DNA of 64,000 nt, from NCBI GenBank assembly GCA_964540905.1, contig CAZIOS010000005.1:1-64000 (forward strand). Reading direction: 5' to 3'. Position 1 is the first letter of the stretch. Every line of letters starts with the position of its first letter. The notes under the pieces are model-generated. The model did not search any database. It was not told the DNA's origin and saw only the letters and a list, made by a program, of their open reading frames with translations. Below are positions 21,932 to 30,216 of this stretch, piece by piece. A program made the position numbers and the translations under genes. Origin of the DNA: VAYN01 sp964540905. Lineage in GTDB: Bacteria > Actinomycetota > Thermoleophilia > Solirubrobacterales > 70-9.

Positions 21932-22750
21932 TCAGTGGCCGTGGACGACGCGTTCCTTGCCGTTCGGCAGCTGCAGGATCGGGACGAAGCGTTCCACCGT
22001 CAGGGTGAAATGCCGTTCCTTGCCTCCGTAGAGGAAATGCACCGGAGCCGTGAACCCGATTTCGAGCAACTGGCAGTTGGACTTCTCGGCCGCGCACTTC
22101 ACCGGCCCGGTGTAGGAGAGAACCTGGGAGGAGAGCAGGAACAGCGCGTGTTTTTTGTCCCTGGAGGGACCCATGTAGATGACCACCGGATTTTTCGAGC
22201 TCGGAAGCTTGGTCTGCGGCCGGATCGCCCGCACTTCGTGCGGATTGCCGGGAACCCCGATCGAGGCGTCGATTCCGTAGCTCACCGGGGTCGGCACCGG
22301 CACGTAGCGCACCGGCCCGGAGCCGGATGGGCTCGATTCCGTCGTTTCTTCTCCCGTGACGGTCGAACCGGATTCGGTGCCGCCGGCCGGGGCTTCAGGC
22401 GCTTCACCGCCATTCCCACCGTGGCCCTTCCCGCTGGTGTGCTCGACGCCCACAGGCGCGTCGAACGGGTTCTTCGCCTGTCGGTGCCCAAAGCGCTCGC
22501 GGTCGTCCTGCAGGCTGGGCTGGGCTGGGACCACCGAGAAGCTGGCGGCGCTGGCGGGCGTTGGGCCCGCGCCCGGAACAGCTGGTGCCGCCGCCGGTTC
22601 GCTCTTGTCCTTGAACAGGATCGGCGCCGCGATGATGCCGACGACGAGCAGCGCGATCAGCGGCAGCAGCCGCCGGTCGCGCAGGTCCGTGTATAGGTCC
22701 ACGAGGAACGCGGGCGGCTTCGACACCGAGACTCCCTTGAAGCGGCTCAC
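21932..22750 (-). CDS. PilP-like pilus assembly membrane protein
   Basis: This 272-residue protein has a cytoplasmic N-terminus, one transmembrane helix (about 30-46: LLPLIALLVVGIIAAPILF), a long Pro/Ala/Gly/Ser-rich stalk (about 50-150) and a C-terminal beta-rich domain (about 155-272) with two cysteines. Position after pilO, with a GTGA overlap, and topology match PilP-type partners of PilO, but PilP is a lipoprotein in Gram-negatives and this protein has no lipobox. Sequence similarity to PilP is not evident by eye. It probably links the PilN/PilO platform to the cell wall. Confidence 0.6.
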   Translation of the reverse strand: MSRFKGVSVSKPPAFLVDLYTDLRDRRLLPLIALLVVGIIAAPILFKDKSEPAAAPAVPGAGPTPASAASFSVVPAQPSLQDDRERFGHRQAKNPFDAPVGVEHTSGKGHGGNGGEAPEAPAGGTESGSTVTGEETTESSPSGSGPVRYVPVPTPVSYGIDASIGVPGNPHEVRAIRPQTKLPSSKNPVVIYMGPSRDKKHALFLLSSQVLSYTGPVKCAAEKSNCQLLEIGFTAPVHFLYGGKERHFTLTVERFVPILQLPNGKERVVHGH

Positions 22751-23448
22751 GGCGTCGTCCCAGTCGGGCCCGCCGCCGTAGCGCCACCAGTGAGGCCCTG
22801 GCCGGGGGGGGTGACGTAGGTCGTGACATGGAACGCGGCTTCGAGCTTTGAGGAGAGCTTGCCTTCCTGCGGTTCCAGCGTGAAGCCGTCGATCGTGATC
22901 AAACGCCCCTCCGCGTCGACCTTCCCGTCGACCGTCTTCACCTGGGCGTCGACGCCATGGATGAAGTTGGCGACGTCGAAGAAGCCGCCGCTGAACCCAA
23001 GGTCGTAGGGCATCGCGGAGAGCCCAGCGGGACCAGCCGTCGCGCCGATCGGCAATAACGCTGCACTGCCTTCGGTCGTCGGTGCTGCGGTGGCTTCCGC
23101 CGCCGTCCCGGATCCCGACGCGAGTGCGATCGAATGGAACGGAGTACGCGCCCCGCGACCAAGCTGGTTGAGCTGCACGAGCAGAGAGGCGGTGTCAGCT
23201 TCGCTCGGCACGGCCTTGCCGAGCACGATCAGTTCCTGGTAGTCGGTCGCGAAGCTGTGTTTCGCTGCGGCCCCGGCGTCGGCCCTGGCCTGTTCGGTCG
23301 AGACTTCGGAGCCAAGGGCGCTCACCTGTTCTGAGAGTTCGCCGGCTTCTTCGCGCTTGGGCGCTATCAGGAGCAGCCAGAAGGCAATCGCGAGTACCAA
23401 CACAAACACCACCGCCACGGTCGTCTTGGTCGCCTGGCTCATCGTCAT
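22747..23448 (-). CDS. pilO: type IV pilus inner-membrane component PilO
   Basis: This 233-residue bitopic membrane protein has a transmembrane helix (about 9-28), then a coiled-coil (KREEAGELSEQVSALGSEVSTEQ), and a ferredoxin-like C-terminal region containing YDLGFSGGFFDVANFIHGV, the family PilO segment (GxFF.V..F). PilO pairs with PilN and sets the geometry of the pilus platform. Its ATG overlaps the pilN stop (ATGA) and its stop overlaps the next GTG. The region about 85-120 is Ala/Thr/Gly-rich linker. A second ATG two codons downstream is an equally good start. Confidence 0.82.
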   Translation of the reverse strand: MTMSQATKTTVAVVFVLVLAIAFWLLLIAPKREEAGELSEQVSALGSEVSTEQARADAGAAAKHSFATDYQELIVLGKAVPSEADTASLLVQLNQLGRGARTPFHSIALASGSGTAAEATAAPTTEGSAALLPIGATAGPAGLSAMPYDLGFSGGFFDVANFIHGVDAQVKTVDGKVDAEGRLITIDGFTLEPQEGKLSSKLEAAFHVTTYVTPPGQGLTGGATAAGPTGTTP

Positions 23449-24188
23449 TCCGCGGGGGATTCGGTGGGAGCCGGCGTTTCCGGGGCTGCCGTCGTGGTCG
23501 AGGAGTCAGCGGACGGCGGTGCCGCGTCGAAGGCGATGACCAGCTTGAATTGGAAGCGATTCCCTCCACAGCCCCCCTCTTGGCTCGATTCGCCTCCTCC
23601 TTCGCTTTCGCTCGGTTCGCCTCCTCCTTCTTCTTCGTTTTCGAACGATTCGGAAAGGCCCACTCGGGTGACGCCGTCGATCTGCTTGAGGGCAGCGACG
23701 AAAGCCGCGACGGAATCCTGGCCGAGCGCGCAGCCTTCCATCGTCACGGACGGGCCGGCGATCGAGGATGCGGCGGTCGACGACGATGCTTCGCCGCCGG
23801 AGGCCGCCCCCTGAGCAGCGCTCGCTTCCAGCTTGATGAGCCAGACGTCCCCCGGAATGACCAGCGAGAGCTGGCGGATCGTCCGCACCCAGTCGAAGCG
23901 GCTGTCGGCGAGGTTCGCGACGGTGCTGGTGCGCTGATCCTTCAGCTGCTGGAATTCGCTGTAGGGCTGAAGCTCGTCAGCCCGCGCGATGGCGGTCGCT
24001 TTTTCGCCTTCGAGCCGCACGATCTCGCTCTTGCGGTCAGAGATCTGGTTTGAGGTGAGGGCGAGCATCACGACGCCCGCGAGCAGGGCAACCAGCGCGC
24101 CGACGATGATGAAGGGCAGCGGCCCGGTGCGCAGAGTGCCAAGGCGGCTGCGGCGCTCCTCTTCCGGCATCAGTTCGATCGGCCGCAT
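23445..24188 (-). CDS. pilN: type IV pilus inner-membrane component PilN
   Basis: This 247-residue protein starts with the PilN signature IELMPEEERRSR, a conserved N-terminal motif that binds PilM in the cytoplasm. A transmembrane helix (about 26-46) and a coiled-coil (SDRKSEIVRLEGEKATAIARA) follow, then a periplasm-side ferredoxin-like domain interrupted by Ser/Gly/Glu-rich insertions (about 130-150 and 180-205). Two cysteines (EGCALG and GGCGGN) could form a disulfide outside the cell. ATG 24188 was chosen because the upstream frame overlaps pilM. It begins 2 bp after the pilM stop. Confidence 0.85.
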   Translation of the reverse strand: MRPIELMPEEERRSRLGTLRTGPLPFIIVGALVALLAGVVMLALTSNQISDRKSEIVRLEGEKATAIARADELQPYSEFQQLKDQRTSTVANLADSRFDWVRTIRQLSLVIPGDVWLIKLEASAAQGAASGGEASSSTAASSIAGPSVTMEGCALGQDSVAAFVAALKQIDGVTRVGLSESFENEEEGGGEPSESEGGGESSQEGGCGGNRFQFKLVIAFDAAPPSADSSTTTAAPETPAPTESPAE

Positions 24189-24190
24189 GG

Positions 24191-25276
24191 CTAGCTGTCC
24201 AGCCCAATCCCATAGGGGACCGTGAGTCGGCCGGCAAGGTTGTCGGCGAGTCCAGCGAGAGCGTCCGGGCACCGCACCGAGACCTCTTGGCCCAGCTCCT
24301 CCATCAGCTTCGCTGGGAGCCCGGGGATCGCGCTGCCCCAGCCGCAGAGGACGACCGAGCCCACCGACACGGCCCCCTCCTGAGCCACGTAGGAGTCGAT
24401 TGAGAGGCGCAGCTCGTCGGCGAGTCGCAGGACTCCGTCTTCCAGCGTCCGCCGCGTGGCGGCGACGACCTCGGGGTCTCCCTCGACCCGCTCGAGCGGG
24501 TCCTCGAGCCCGACGTGAAGAAGCCACTGGTCGGCGTGCTCGGTCCACAGGCCGCGGTCGGCGCCCAACCGCTCGGAGATCTGCCGCACACCGAACTCGG
24601 CGACGCGCGCGAAAAGGCAGGCGTGGTCGCGAGCGATCGCGAGGTTGGTGACGTCGCCGAGGCTGCAGTAGAGCGTCGTCTGCACGAAGGTCTCCGGAGC
24701 GGGGCCGGTCTGTGGTGAGATGCTGGGGGCGGCGGAGGCGCCTGCCAGCGCCCGGATCATCCCGAACGCGGTCAGGTCGATTCCCACCGGATCCAGCCCA
24801 GCTCGCCTTACCGGCTCCAGCAGAGTCGCGACCATCTCCTTGCGAGCGGCGACGACGGCGACGTCGACCTGCCGGTTACCCTCCTCGCTGACCGTGGCGC
24901 CGATCACCTGGTGGTCGAGAACAGCCGAGTCGAGGGCCATCGGGATCTGCTCCTGCGCCATGAAGCGCACCGCGTTGTTCAGCTGCTTCGGATCGTCGAT
25001 CGGCGGCAGCCGCAGGGTGCGAAAGGCGACGTGCTGGTTGGCAATCCCCAGCCGCACGTGCTTGGACAGCTCGTTGCGATCGAACAGCTCCGCGAGCGCC
25101 GCCGCGACGGCATCGGCGTCGATGATTTCGCCGTCGCGAACCGCGCCTGCAGCCACCTGCTGGACGCCCACGTGTGCCACCGGCCCCCCAGGGCTGGGCG
25201 GCACCTCGGCGGCGGCGATGCTGCCGGAGTCGAATTCGAGGCCGACGATGGTGTCTTTTTTCTTCTTTTTCAGCAT
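24191..25276 (-). CDS. pilM: type IV pilus assembly ATPase-fold protein PilM
   Basis: This 361-residue actin/FtsA-fold protein is expected to form a cytoplasmic ring that binds PilN's N-terminus. Visible are the first nucleotide-binding strand VGLEFDSGSIAAAEV, the segment AVRFMAQEQIPMALDSAVLDHQVIG typical of PilM, a second phosphate loop region (TTLYCSLGDVTNLAIA, slightly divergent), and VLCGWGSAIPGLPAKL near the C-terminus. The N-terminus is a run of lysines (MLKKKKKD). The ATG at 25276 is preferred over a TTG two codons upstream. A hairpin separates it from pilD. Confidence 0.88.
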   Translation of the reverse strand: MLKKKKKDTIVGLEFDSGSIAAAEVPPSPGGPVAHVGVQQVAAGAVRDGEIIDADAVAAALAELFDRNELSKHVRLGIANQHVAFRTLRLPPIDDPKQLNNAVRFMAQEQIPMALDSAVLDHQVIGATVSEEGNRQVDVAVVAARKEMVATLLEPVRRAGLDPVGIDLTAFGMIRALAGASAAPSISPQTGPAPETFVQTTLYCSLGDVTNLAIARDHACLFARVAEFGVRQISERLGADRGLWTEHADQWLLHVGLEDPLERVEGDPEVVAATRRTLEDGVLRLADELRLSIDSYVAQEGAVSVGSVVLCGWGSAIPGLPAKLMEELGQEVSVRCPDALAGLADNLAGRLTVPYGIGLDS

Positions 25277-25300
25277 GCTCAAGGGGACGAGTTGCCCGTG

Positions 25301-25321
25301 CAGTCCTGATCGACAGGACTG
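25301..25321 (-). terminator. intercistronic hairpin between pilD and pilM
   Basis: CAGTCCTG (25301-25308) and CAGGACTG (25314-25321) form a perfect 8-bp stem with a 5-nt loop in the 83-bp gap between pilD and pilM. No U-tract follows on the minus strand, so attenuation or mRNA stability is as likely as termination. Confidence 0.4.
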
Positions 25322-25359
25322 TCACCGTCCTTTATTTCTGAGTCGCCGGGCTGCGCCCT

Positions 25360-26118
25360 TCAAGTGAAGCTGCGCGTGTACCAATCGATCAGGGACTGGC
25401 CCGCGAACAGCGCGGCGATTCCTCCAAGGGCAAGGAAGGGGCCGAACGGGATGGCGAGCTTGCGCGCGGCCGCTCCATGGCGAGCGATCAGCCCGATGCC
25501 AACGGCGGCGCCGGCCGCCAGCGCGATCAGCAGCGCCGGGACCACGGACACCCCCAGGAAAAGGCCCATCGCCGCTGCCAGCTTGACGTCCCCCATGCCC
25601 ATCCCCTGCGGATAGGCAAGCGCGGTCAAGAAGAGGACGCCGCCGGCGCCGGCGGCGGCGGCGAGGCGCTCGGGTAGCGAGCCCGGATCGGCGATGGCGA
25701 CGACCGCGACGGCCAGGATCGATGCGACAGCGAGGATCCGGTTGGGGATGATCCTGCGCTCGAGGTCGGTGAGCGTGATCGCGGTCAGCATCGAGACGAA
25801 GACGAGCCCGAGCGCGATCTCCCCCGCGTTGTCGCGAAAGCGAAGGGCGACGCCGGCGAACAGCGCCGCCAAGGCGAGCTCCGTCAACGGATAGGTGGCC
25901 GAGATCGCGGTCCCGCAGCAGCGGCTGCGGCCCCGCAGGAAGAGCCAGGACACGACGGGCACGTTGTCGTAGGCCGCGATCTGCTCGCCGCAATGCGGGC
26001 AGCGCGAGCGGGGGGCGACGATCGACTCGCCGCGAGGAACCCGGTGGGCGACGACGGTCACGAAGCTGCCGATCATGGCCCCCGCGAACGCGGCGATGAT
26101 GACCTTCGCTATTGCCAT
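25360..26118 (-). CDS. pilD: prepilin peptidase (PilD/GspO family)
   Basis: This 252-residue membrane aspartic protease cleaves type IV prepilin leaders and N-methylates the new N-terminus. About seven hydrophobic segments are present. The catalytic aspartates lie in LTDLERRIIPN and GMGMGDVKL. The cytoplasmic zinc-binding loop has CPHCGEQI, but the second pair is CC (RSRCCGTAIS) instead of the usual C-x2-C. The ATG at 26118 follows GAAGGGGG and was chosen over a start nine codons upstream. Position after the pilin genes and before pilM fits. Confidence 0.92.
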   Translation of the reverse strand: MAIAKVIIAAFAGAMIGSFVTVVAHRVPRGESIVAPRSRCPHCGEQIAAYDNVPVVSWLFLRGRSRCCGTAISATYPLTELALAALFAGVALRFRDNAGEIALGLVFVSMLTAITLTDLERRIIPNRILAVASILAVAVVAIADPGSLPERLAAAAGAGGVLFLTALAYPQGMGMGDVKLAAAMGLFLGVSVVPALLIALAAGAAVGIGLIARHGAAARKLAIPFGPFLALGGIAALFAGQSLIDWYTRSFT

Positions 26119-26165
26119 GGCTGGCCCCCTTCGTCGCCGGGCCACCGATTCCCCTGTGCTGGAGC

Positions 26166-26771
26166 CTATTCCGGCGTGGGATCGACGAAGTCCGACTGAA
26201 GCTCGGAATAGGCCCGCTGCGATCCACTCCCGGGCTTGTCGGGCCAGACGTCAACCACGACCCGCTTGAAGCTTTGCCCAGACGTGCAGGACGATTTCGT
26301 CGGGTTCGCGGCGCAATAGGCGGCGTCCTTGCGCCAGACCACGAAGCGGTAGACCTCGCCGCTGACGCCGCCGGAGGAGAAGGCGGTCGGGCCGGGAGCG
26401 ACGCCGCCCGCGCTTTCGACGACCATGGTCGCGTTTTCGGCGGTTCCGGTGCGATTGAGGTTGAAGGTGGAGCCGGTCACCCGGGAGTTGGGATTCGCCG
26501 TTTCGGTCGAGTGCGCTGGCGTCGAGGTGAGGGCGATTTTTTCGTAAGGGAGGCTGCTCACCTTTTCCATTTCACGCTCCGCGACGCTGATCGCCACCTG
26601 GCTTTCCTTGCCTCGCTGCACGTTGTGGATTCCGGCGACGAAGGTGAGGAGGATCCCAGCCGAGCCGATGACGAGGATGACGGCGGCGACCAGCACCTCG
26701 ACCAGCGTGAATCCGTCCCGCTCGTCGGCGAGGCGGCGGCAGGCGCTGGAGAAGAGGCGGACGGGCCTCAT
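26166..26771 (-). CDS. PilV-like minor pilin
   Basis: This 201-residue prepilin has a 20-residue basic leader ending at the cleavage site DG|FTLVEVLVAAVILVIGSAG, with the required Gly(-1) and Glu(+5). The C-terminal domain is Thr/Ser/Gly-rich with two cysteines (YCAANP, SSCTSG). The sequence EVLVAAVILVIGSAGILL is typical of the PilV/GspI class of minor pilins that prime assembly at the pilus tip. Its start follows the pilW-like stop by 2 bp on the minus strand. Confidence 0.85.
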   Translation of the reverse strand: MRPVRLFSSACRRLADERDGFTLVEVLVAAVILVIGSAGILLTFVAGIHNVQRGKESQVAISVAEREMEKVSSLPYEKIALTSTPAHSTETANPNSRVTGSTFNLNRTGTAENATMVVESAGGVAPGPTAFSSGGVSGEVYRFVVWRKDAAYCAANPTKSSCTSGQSFKRVVVDVWPDKPGSGSQRAYSELQSDFVDPTPE

Positions 26772-26773
26772 CG

Positions 26774-27355
26774 TCAGGCCGCCAGGTTGGAGGCGACGTC
26801 CCTGAGGGCCGCCCCGTCTTCCAGGGTCGTCGTGTTGCTCCCGCTGGACGCCGGAAGCACGAGCTTGACGCCGATGTAGGTGGGCGCAGTCGCGCTTGGC
26901 GAGTAGGAGAAGATTTCGTTGCTGGAGAGACCGCTGATCAGCGTCACGGCGGTCCCTTCGGTCGCGGGCCCGGTGGTGGTCGCGACTCGACGGGTACAGG
27001 TCCCGCTGCTGCATTCGTAGGTGACTCGGCACTTGATCGCGGTGGCGGTCGCCGACGGCGCCGCGGTGCACGAGGTCGCGTGGACGTAGGTGGTGAGGAT
27101 CAGCTTTTTCGCCGTCGGGGTTTCCGACACGCCGCTGCCCTGACGCAGGTCGCGGACTATCCGATCCATCGCGACCCGGGCTTCTCCCACCTGCTCCGCC
27201 TGGCCGGTGATGCGCGGCTGCTGGTGGAGCGAGGTGATCAACAGCGTTATGGCTGCCCCGGCGATCACGACTCCCATCGCCGACGCGACCAGCAACTCGA
27301 TCAGGGTCAAGCCGTCGGCGGACGAGAGCGGGGGGATTTGGATGGTCTTCTTCAT
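26774..27355 (-). CDS. PilW-like minor pilin
   Basis: This 193-residue prepilin has the cleavage motif ADG|LTLIELLVASAMGVVIAGAA after a 15-residue leader; Leu rather than Phe at +1 is common in the PilW/GspJ class. Two pairs of cysteines (HATSCTAAP, KCRVTYECSSGTC) suggest disulfides in the head. The helix is followed by a line typical of this class (ARVAMDRIVRDLRQGSGV). The ATG at 27355 (MKKTIQ) was chosen over a frame running upstream into the pilA1 terminator. Together with PilV and the PilX-like protein it would form the tip complex. Confidence 0.85.
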   Translation of the reverse strand: MKKTIQIPPLSSADGLTLIELLVASAMGVVIAGAAITLLITSLHQQPRITGQAEQVGEARVAMDRIVRDLRQGSGVSETPTAKKLILTTYVHATSCTAAPSATATAIKCRVTYECSSGTCTRRVATTTGPATEGTAVTLISGLSSNEIFSYSPSATAPTYIGVKLVLPASSGSNTTTLEDGAALRDVASNLAA

Positions 27356-27427
27356 CGACAGATTGCCTGGGCATCGGAGGGTGCATGGCTCTATCGGCTT
27401 CCCGCCTCGGAAGCTGAAGCGTGAAAG

Positions 27428-27458
27428 CCGAAGGGCGGGCACATGGCCCGCCCTTCGG
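27428..27458 (-). terminator. terminator hairpin after pilA1
   Basis: CCGAAGGGCGGGC (27428-27440) pairs perfectly with GCCCGCCCTTCGG (27446-27458) around a 5-nt loop. It lies 34 bp past the pilA1 stop, before the minor pilin genes. The same core stem (AAGGGCGGGC) follows pilA2, so the duplicated unit included its terminator. The following T-tract is weak, so partial read-through to pilW is expected. Confidence 0.75.
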
Positions 27459-27491
27459 AAACAACGTTCGCTGAGGTTTCAGCCTAGAGCG

Positions 27492-27971
27492 CTATTCGCC
27501 CCAGTTGCCGGTGCTAGGACAGCCGCCGGTGCCAACGGTCGTGCATTTGAATTCCTCAGCACCAGTGTCCAACCGCAGGATCTTGAACACGTTGCCGCTA
27601 CCGCTTGCGGTTGATTCGATCGTGTAGCCCTTGCCGGTGGTAGTCGGTTCGACTTTCACACCCGTCGAGGGAAAGGTCGGCTCGATTTTCTGCAGGGCAG
27701 CGAGTCCACCGGTGACCGTCGTACCGCATTCTCCGTACGCGCCATTGTGTTCGGTCGCGCAAGTCTCCTCGGTGACCTGAGCGGTATGCGCGACTTCCTT
27801 CGCCTTGGCGTCGTTGGCCTTGCTCTTCTGGTTGAAGAACGCGGGCAGCGCGATCGCGGCCAGGATGCCGAGGATCAGCATGACGACGAGCAGCTCGATC
27901 AGCGTGAAGCCGGCCTCGCTGTCGCCGTTGAGCCGGGCGCCGATTCGGGCCCGGATATTCTGGAGCAACAT
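27492..27971 (-). CDS. pilA1: major type IV pilin, copy 1
   Basis: This 159-residue prepilin has a 21-residue leader, the cleavage motif EAG|FTLIELLVVMLILGILAAIALPAFF with Glu at +5, and a compact head with four cysteines (ETCATEH, GECGTT, FKCTTVG, GGCPST) that can form two disulfides. It is a close paralogue of the next gene: the first 60 residues are nearly identical, with divergence in the head. The leader sequence with the ribosome-binding site is also conserved. Both have their own terminators, so each can be expressed separately. Confidence 0.95.
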   Translation of the reverse strand: MLLQNIRARIGARLNGDSEAGFTLIELLVVMLILGILAAIALPAFFNQKSKANDAKAKEVAHTAQVTEETCATEHNGAYGECGTTVTGGLAALQKIEPTFPSTGVKVEPTTTGKGYTIESTASGSGNVFKILRLDTGAEEFKCTTVGTGGCPSTGNWGE

Positions 27972-27993
27972 AGGTACCTCCTAGTGGACCTAT
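27970..27993 (-). promoter_or_regulatory. pilA1 start-site hairpin enclosing the ribosome-binding site
   Basis: On the minus strand ATAGGT (27993-27988) can pair with ACCTAT (27975-27970), leaving AGGAGG in the loop and the first two bases of the start codon in the stem. The same arrangement is found at pilA2. Confidence 0.5.
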
Positions 27994-28347
27994 CGTTTGC
28001 GCCAGAGCCCGGAATTGCCTCACGGCACCGAGGCGCTGGCTTTCCTTTACCTACCCCCCTCATCGGCCTTGCCCGCCGCACCTTTAGGGTCTGCACGGCG
28101 GATTTCCTGAAATGCGAGTTTTCGCACCTGGGCGGCCAAAACTCGGGTCGGCAGTCACTAAAAATGCCGATGCGCAAGAGGGCGCCAGCAAAATCGGGGT
28201 CGCTCTTCCCATACAGACGTCCAGCGGCTCGGGGAGGGTAATCGCCGTCCGCCGGATCCTCGAGCCCGGCATATAGAGAAAGGGCGGGCATATCAGCCCG
28301 CCCTTTCAGCACATCGTGGCGCAGTGAGCAGGGAAGGATCGGAACCT
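27972..28347. other. 376-bp region between the two pilin genes
   Basis: No gene was found here. It holds the pilA1 leader (27970-27993), about 30 further bp upstream that match the pilA2 upstream region, an 8-bp inverted repeat CGAGTTTT/AAAACTCG (28115-28122/28138-28145) that may be an operator, and the pilA2 terminator (28278-28307). The pilA1 promoter must lie here, but no convincing -35/-10 pair could be assigned. Confidence 0.6.
28278..28307 (-). terminator. terminator hairpin after pilA2
   Basis: GAAAGGGCGGGC (28278-28289) pairs perfectly with GCCCGCCCTTTC (28296-28307) around a 6-nt loop, 40 bp past the pilA2 stop. On the minus strand it is followed by TCTATAT. It would separate pilA2 transcripts from pilA1. 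Confidence 0.75.
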
Positions 28348-28824
28348 CTATTCGCCCCATTTGCCGGTGCTAGGACAGCCGCCGGTTCCCCCGGTCGTGC
28401 ATTTGAATTCGACGGCTCCGGTTTTGGTCCGGATGATTTCGAATTTATTGCTGCTGCCCGTGGCGGTCGAGACGATCGTGTAGCCACCTTCCGCGCCGGG
28501 CGTAACCGTCACGCCAGTCGAGGGGAACGTCGGCTCGATTTTCTGCAGGGCTTCGAGGTTTGCGGTCGGGGTCGTCTTGCATTCCGTGTAGGTGCCGTTG
28601 TGTTCGGTGGCACAAGTCTCCACCGTGACCTGCGCGGTATGCGCGACTTCCTTCGCCTTGGCGTCGTTGGCCTTGCTCTTCTGGTTGAAGAACGCGGGCA
28701 GCGCGATCGTGGCCAGGATGCCGAGGATCAGCATGACGATGAGCAGCTCGATCAGCGTGAAGCCAGCCTCGCTGTCGCCGTTGAGCCGGGCACCGATTCG
28801 GGCCCGAAAACGCTGGTGCAACAT
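28348..28824 (-). CDS. pilA2: major type IV pilin, copy 2
   Basis: This 158-residue prepilin has the same leader and helix as pilA1 (EAG|FTLIELLIVMLILGILATIALPAFF) and the same four-cysteine pattern and C-terminus (GGCPSTGKWGE). The heads differ mainly between residues 75 and 135, as expected for alternative or mixed major subunits. It is directly downstream of pilC. One copy may be a minor or phase-specific subunit; sequence alone does not tell which is dominant. Confidence 0.95.
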   Translation of the reverse strand: MLHQRFRARIGARLNGDSEAGFTLIELLIVMLILGILATIALPAFFNQKSKANDAKAKEVAHTAQVTVETCATEHNGTYTECKTTPTANLEALQKIEPTFPSTGVTVTPGAEGGYTIVSTATGSSNKFEIIRTKTGAVEFKCTTGGTGGCPSTGKWGE

Positions 28825-28846
28825 AGGTACCTCCTATTGGACCTAT
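28823..28846 (-). promoter_or_regulatory. pilA2 start-site hairpin enclosing the ribosome-binding site
   Basis: ATAGGT (28846-28841, minus strand) can pair with ACCTAT (28828-28823). AGGAGG (28835-28830) lies in the loop and the AT of the start codon in the stem. Conservation with the pilA1 leader suggests a translational control element. Confidence 0.5.
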
Positions 28847-28971
28847 CGTGCGCCAGGGGCCCGAACTCGCCTCTCGGCGTCAGGGGCAACTGGCAATCAT
28901 TGGACGATGCCCAGCTATCGGCGACCCGCGCGGCTGCTTTAGGCGTGGCAGCTAGATTGCTCGACCGCAGG

Positions 28972-30213
28972 TCAGCGGATCTTTTCGTAGATGCTCAGAA
29001 TCGGCAGGTACATCGAGATCACGATGAAGCCGACGACGCTACCGATGAAGACGATCAGGATCGGCTCGATCAGTGAGGTGAGCGCTTTGACCTTGGCATC
29101 CACCTCGGCCTCGTAGAAGTCGGCGACTTTGCTCAGCATTCCCTCGAGCTGACCGGTTTCCTCACCCACCGAGACCATGTTCGCGACCATCGGCGGGAAG
29201 ATCGCGTGCCTGGCGATCGGCGCCCCGATAGAGCCGCCCCGTTTGACCGAGTCGTAGACGTCTTCCATCGCTTCCTCGACCACGATATTGCCGGAGGTTT
29301 CGCCAGTGATCTGGATCGCCTGCAGGATCGGCACCCCGGAACTGACCCCGCCGGAGAAGGTCCGAGACCATCGTGCCAACGCCACCTTCTGGACTACGTC
29401 GCCGATTTTGAACGGAAGGTGCAGCTTGACCCGATCGAACGCCGCCCGGCCGCGCTCCGTCCCGCGCCAGCGAAACGCCGCATAGGCGAGCAGCGCCAGG
29501 ACCGGGAAGACGATGAACCAGTAGCCGGTGACCGCATTCGAGACCCCAACCGTGATCTGCGTCATTAACGGAAGTTCGGCCTTTTCCCCAGGCGTTTCTT
29601 TGGCGAGTTCTTCGAAGATCCCGATGAAGACGGGGACGACGAAGGCGACGATGGCGACCATCGCCAGGATCGCCACGCTGAAGACCAGCACCGGGTACAG
29701 CAGCGCCGTTTTCACCTCGCGACGAAGGTTGTCGATCTTCTCGATGTGCTGCGCCATCCGATCGAGCGCCTCCTCGAGGCGTCCGGCTTGCTCCCCCGAG
29801 CGGACCATCGCCCGGTAGAGGCGGTCGAAGACGCGTGGCTTGCGCTCCATCGCCTGGGCCAGCGAGGTGCCCGCCTCGACGTCGCGGCGCACACTGTCGA
29901 TCGCCTCGGAGATCTCGTCGTCCTCGGTCTGCTCCTGAAGCGTGTCGAGCGCGCGCAGCATCGGCATTCCCGAGGCGATCAGCGTCGCGAACTGGCGCGA
30001 GGCAACCGCCAGATCGCGCATCGGAACGCCGCGAAAGCGGCGCAGGACGTCCTCGATCTTGATCGCTTCCGACTTCTCGGAGACGTCGAGCACGACCAGG
30101 CCTCGCTGCCTCAGCTGCTCGGCGACCTGCGACTTGGATTCAGCCTCGATCTCCCCCTTGGTTGGAATCCCGGAGAGGTCGACGGCCTCGAAGGCGAAAG
30201 TGGCGGCGCTCAT
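28972..30213 (-). CDS. pilC: type IV pilus inner-membrane platform protein PilC
   Basis: This 413-residue protein has the duplicated GspF/PilC domain. An N-terminal cytoplasmic region (about 1-65, TKGEIEAESKSQVAEQLRQRGL) is followed by RQFATLIASGMPMLRALDTLQEQ and, in the second copy, RWSRTFSGGVSSGVPILQAIQI. Three transmembrane segments lie at about 166-195, 225-245 and 380-402. PilC anchors the assembly and retraction motors and rotates to add or remove pilins. The gene follows pilT1 by 3 bp. Confidence 0.95.
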   Translation of the reverse strand: MSAATFAFEAVDLSGIPTKGEIEAESKSQVAEQLRQRGLVVLDVSEKSEAIKIEDVLRRFRGVPMRDLAVASRQFATLIASGMPMLRALDTLQEQTEDDEISEAIDSVRRDVEAGTSLAQAMERKPRVFDRLYRAMVRSGEQAGRLEEALDRMAQHIEKIDNLRREVKTALLYPVLVFSVAILAMVAIVAFVVPVFIGIFEELAKETPGEKAELPLMTQITVGVSNAVTGYWFIVFPVLALLAYAAFRWRGTERGRAAFDRVKLHLPFKIGDVVQKVALARWSRTFSGGVSSGVPILQAIQITGETSGNIVVEEAMEDVYDSVKRGGSIGAPIARHAIFPPMVANMVSVGEETGQLEGMLSKVADFYEAEVDAKVKALTSLIEPILIVFIGSVVGFIVISMYLPILSIYEKIR

Positions 30214-30216
30214 TGC

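Noticed and set aside
27972..28275. Possible small RNA or gene between the pilins
   Set aside because: No frame with a start signal and only a short 8-bp inverted repeat were seen; it is treated as the promoter and leader region of pilA1.
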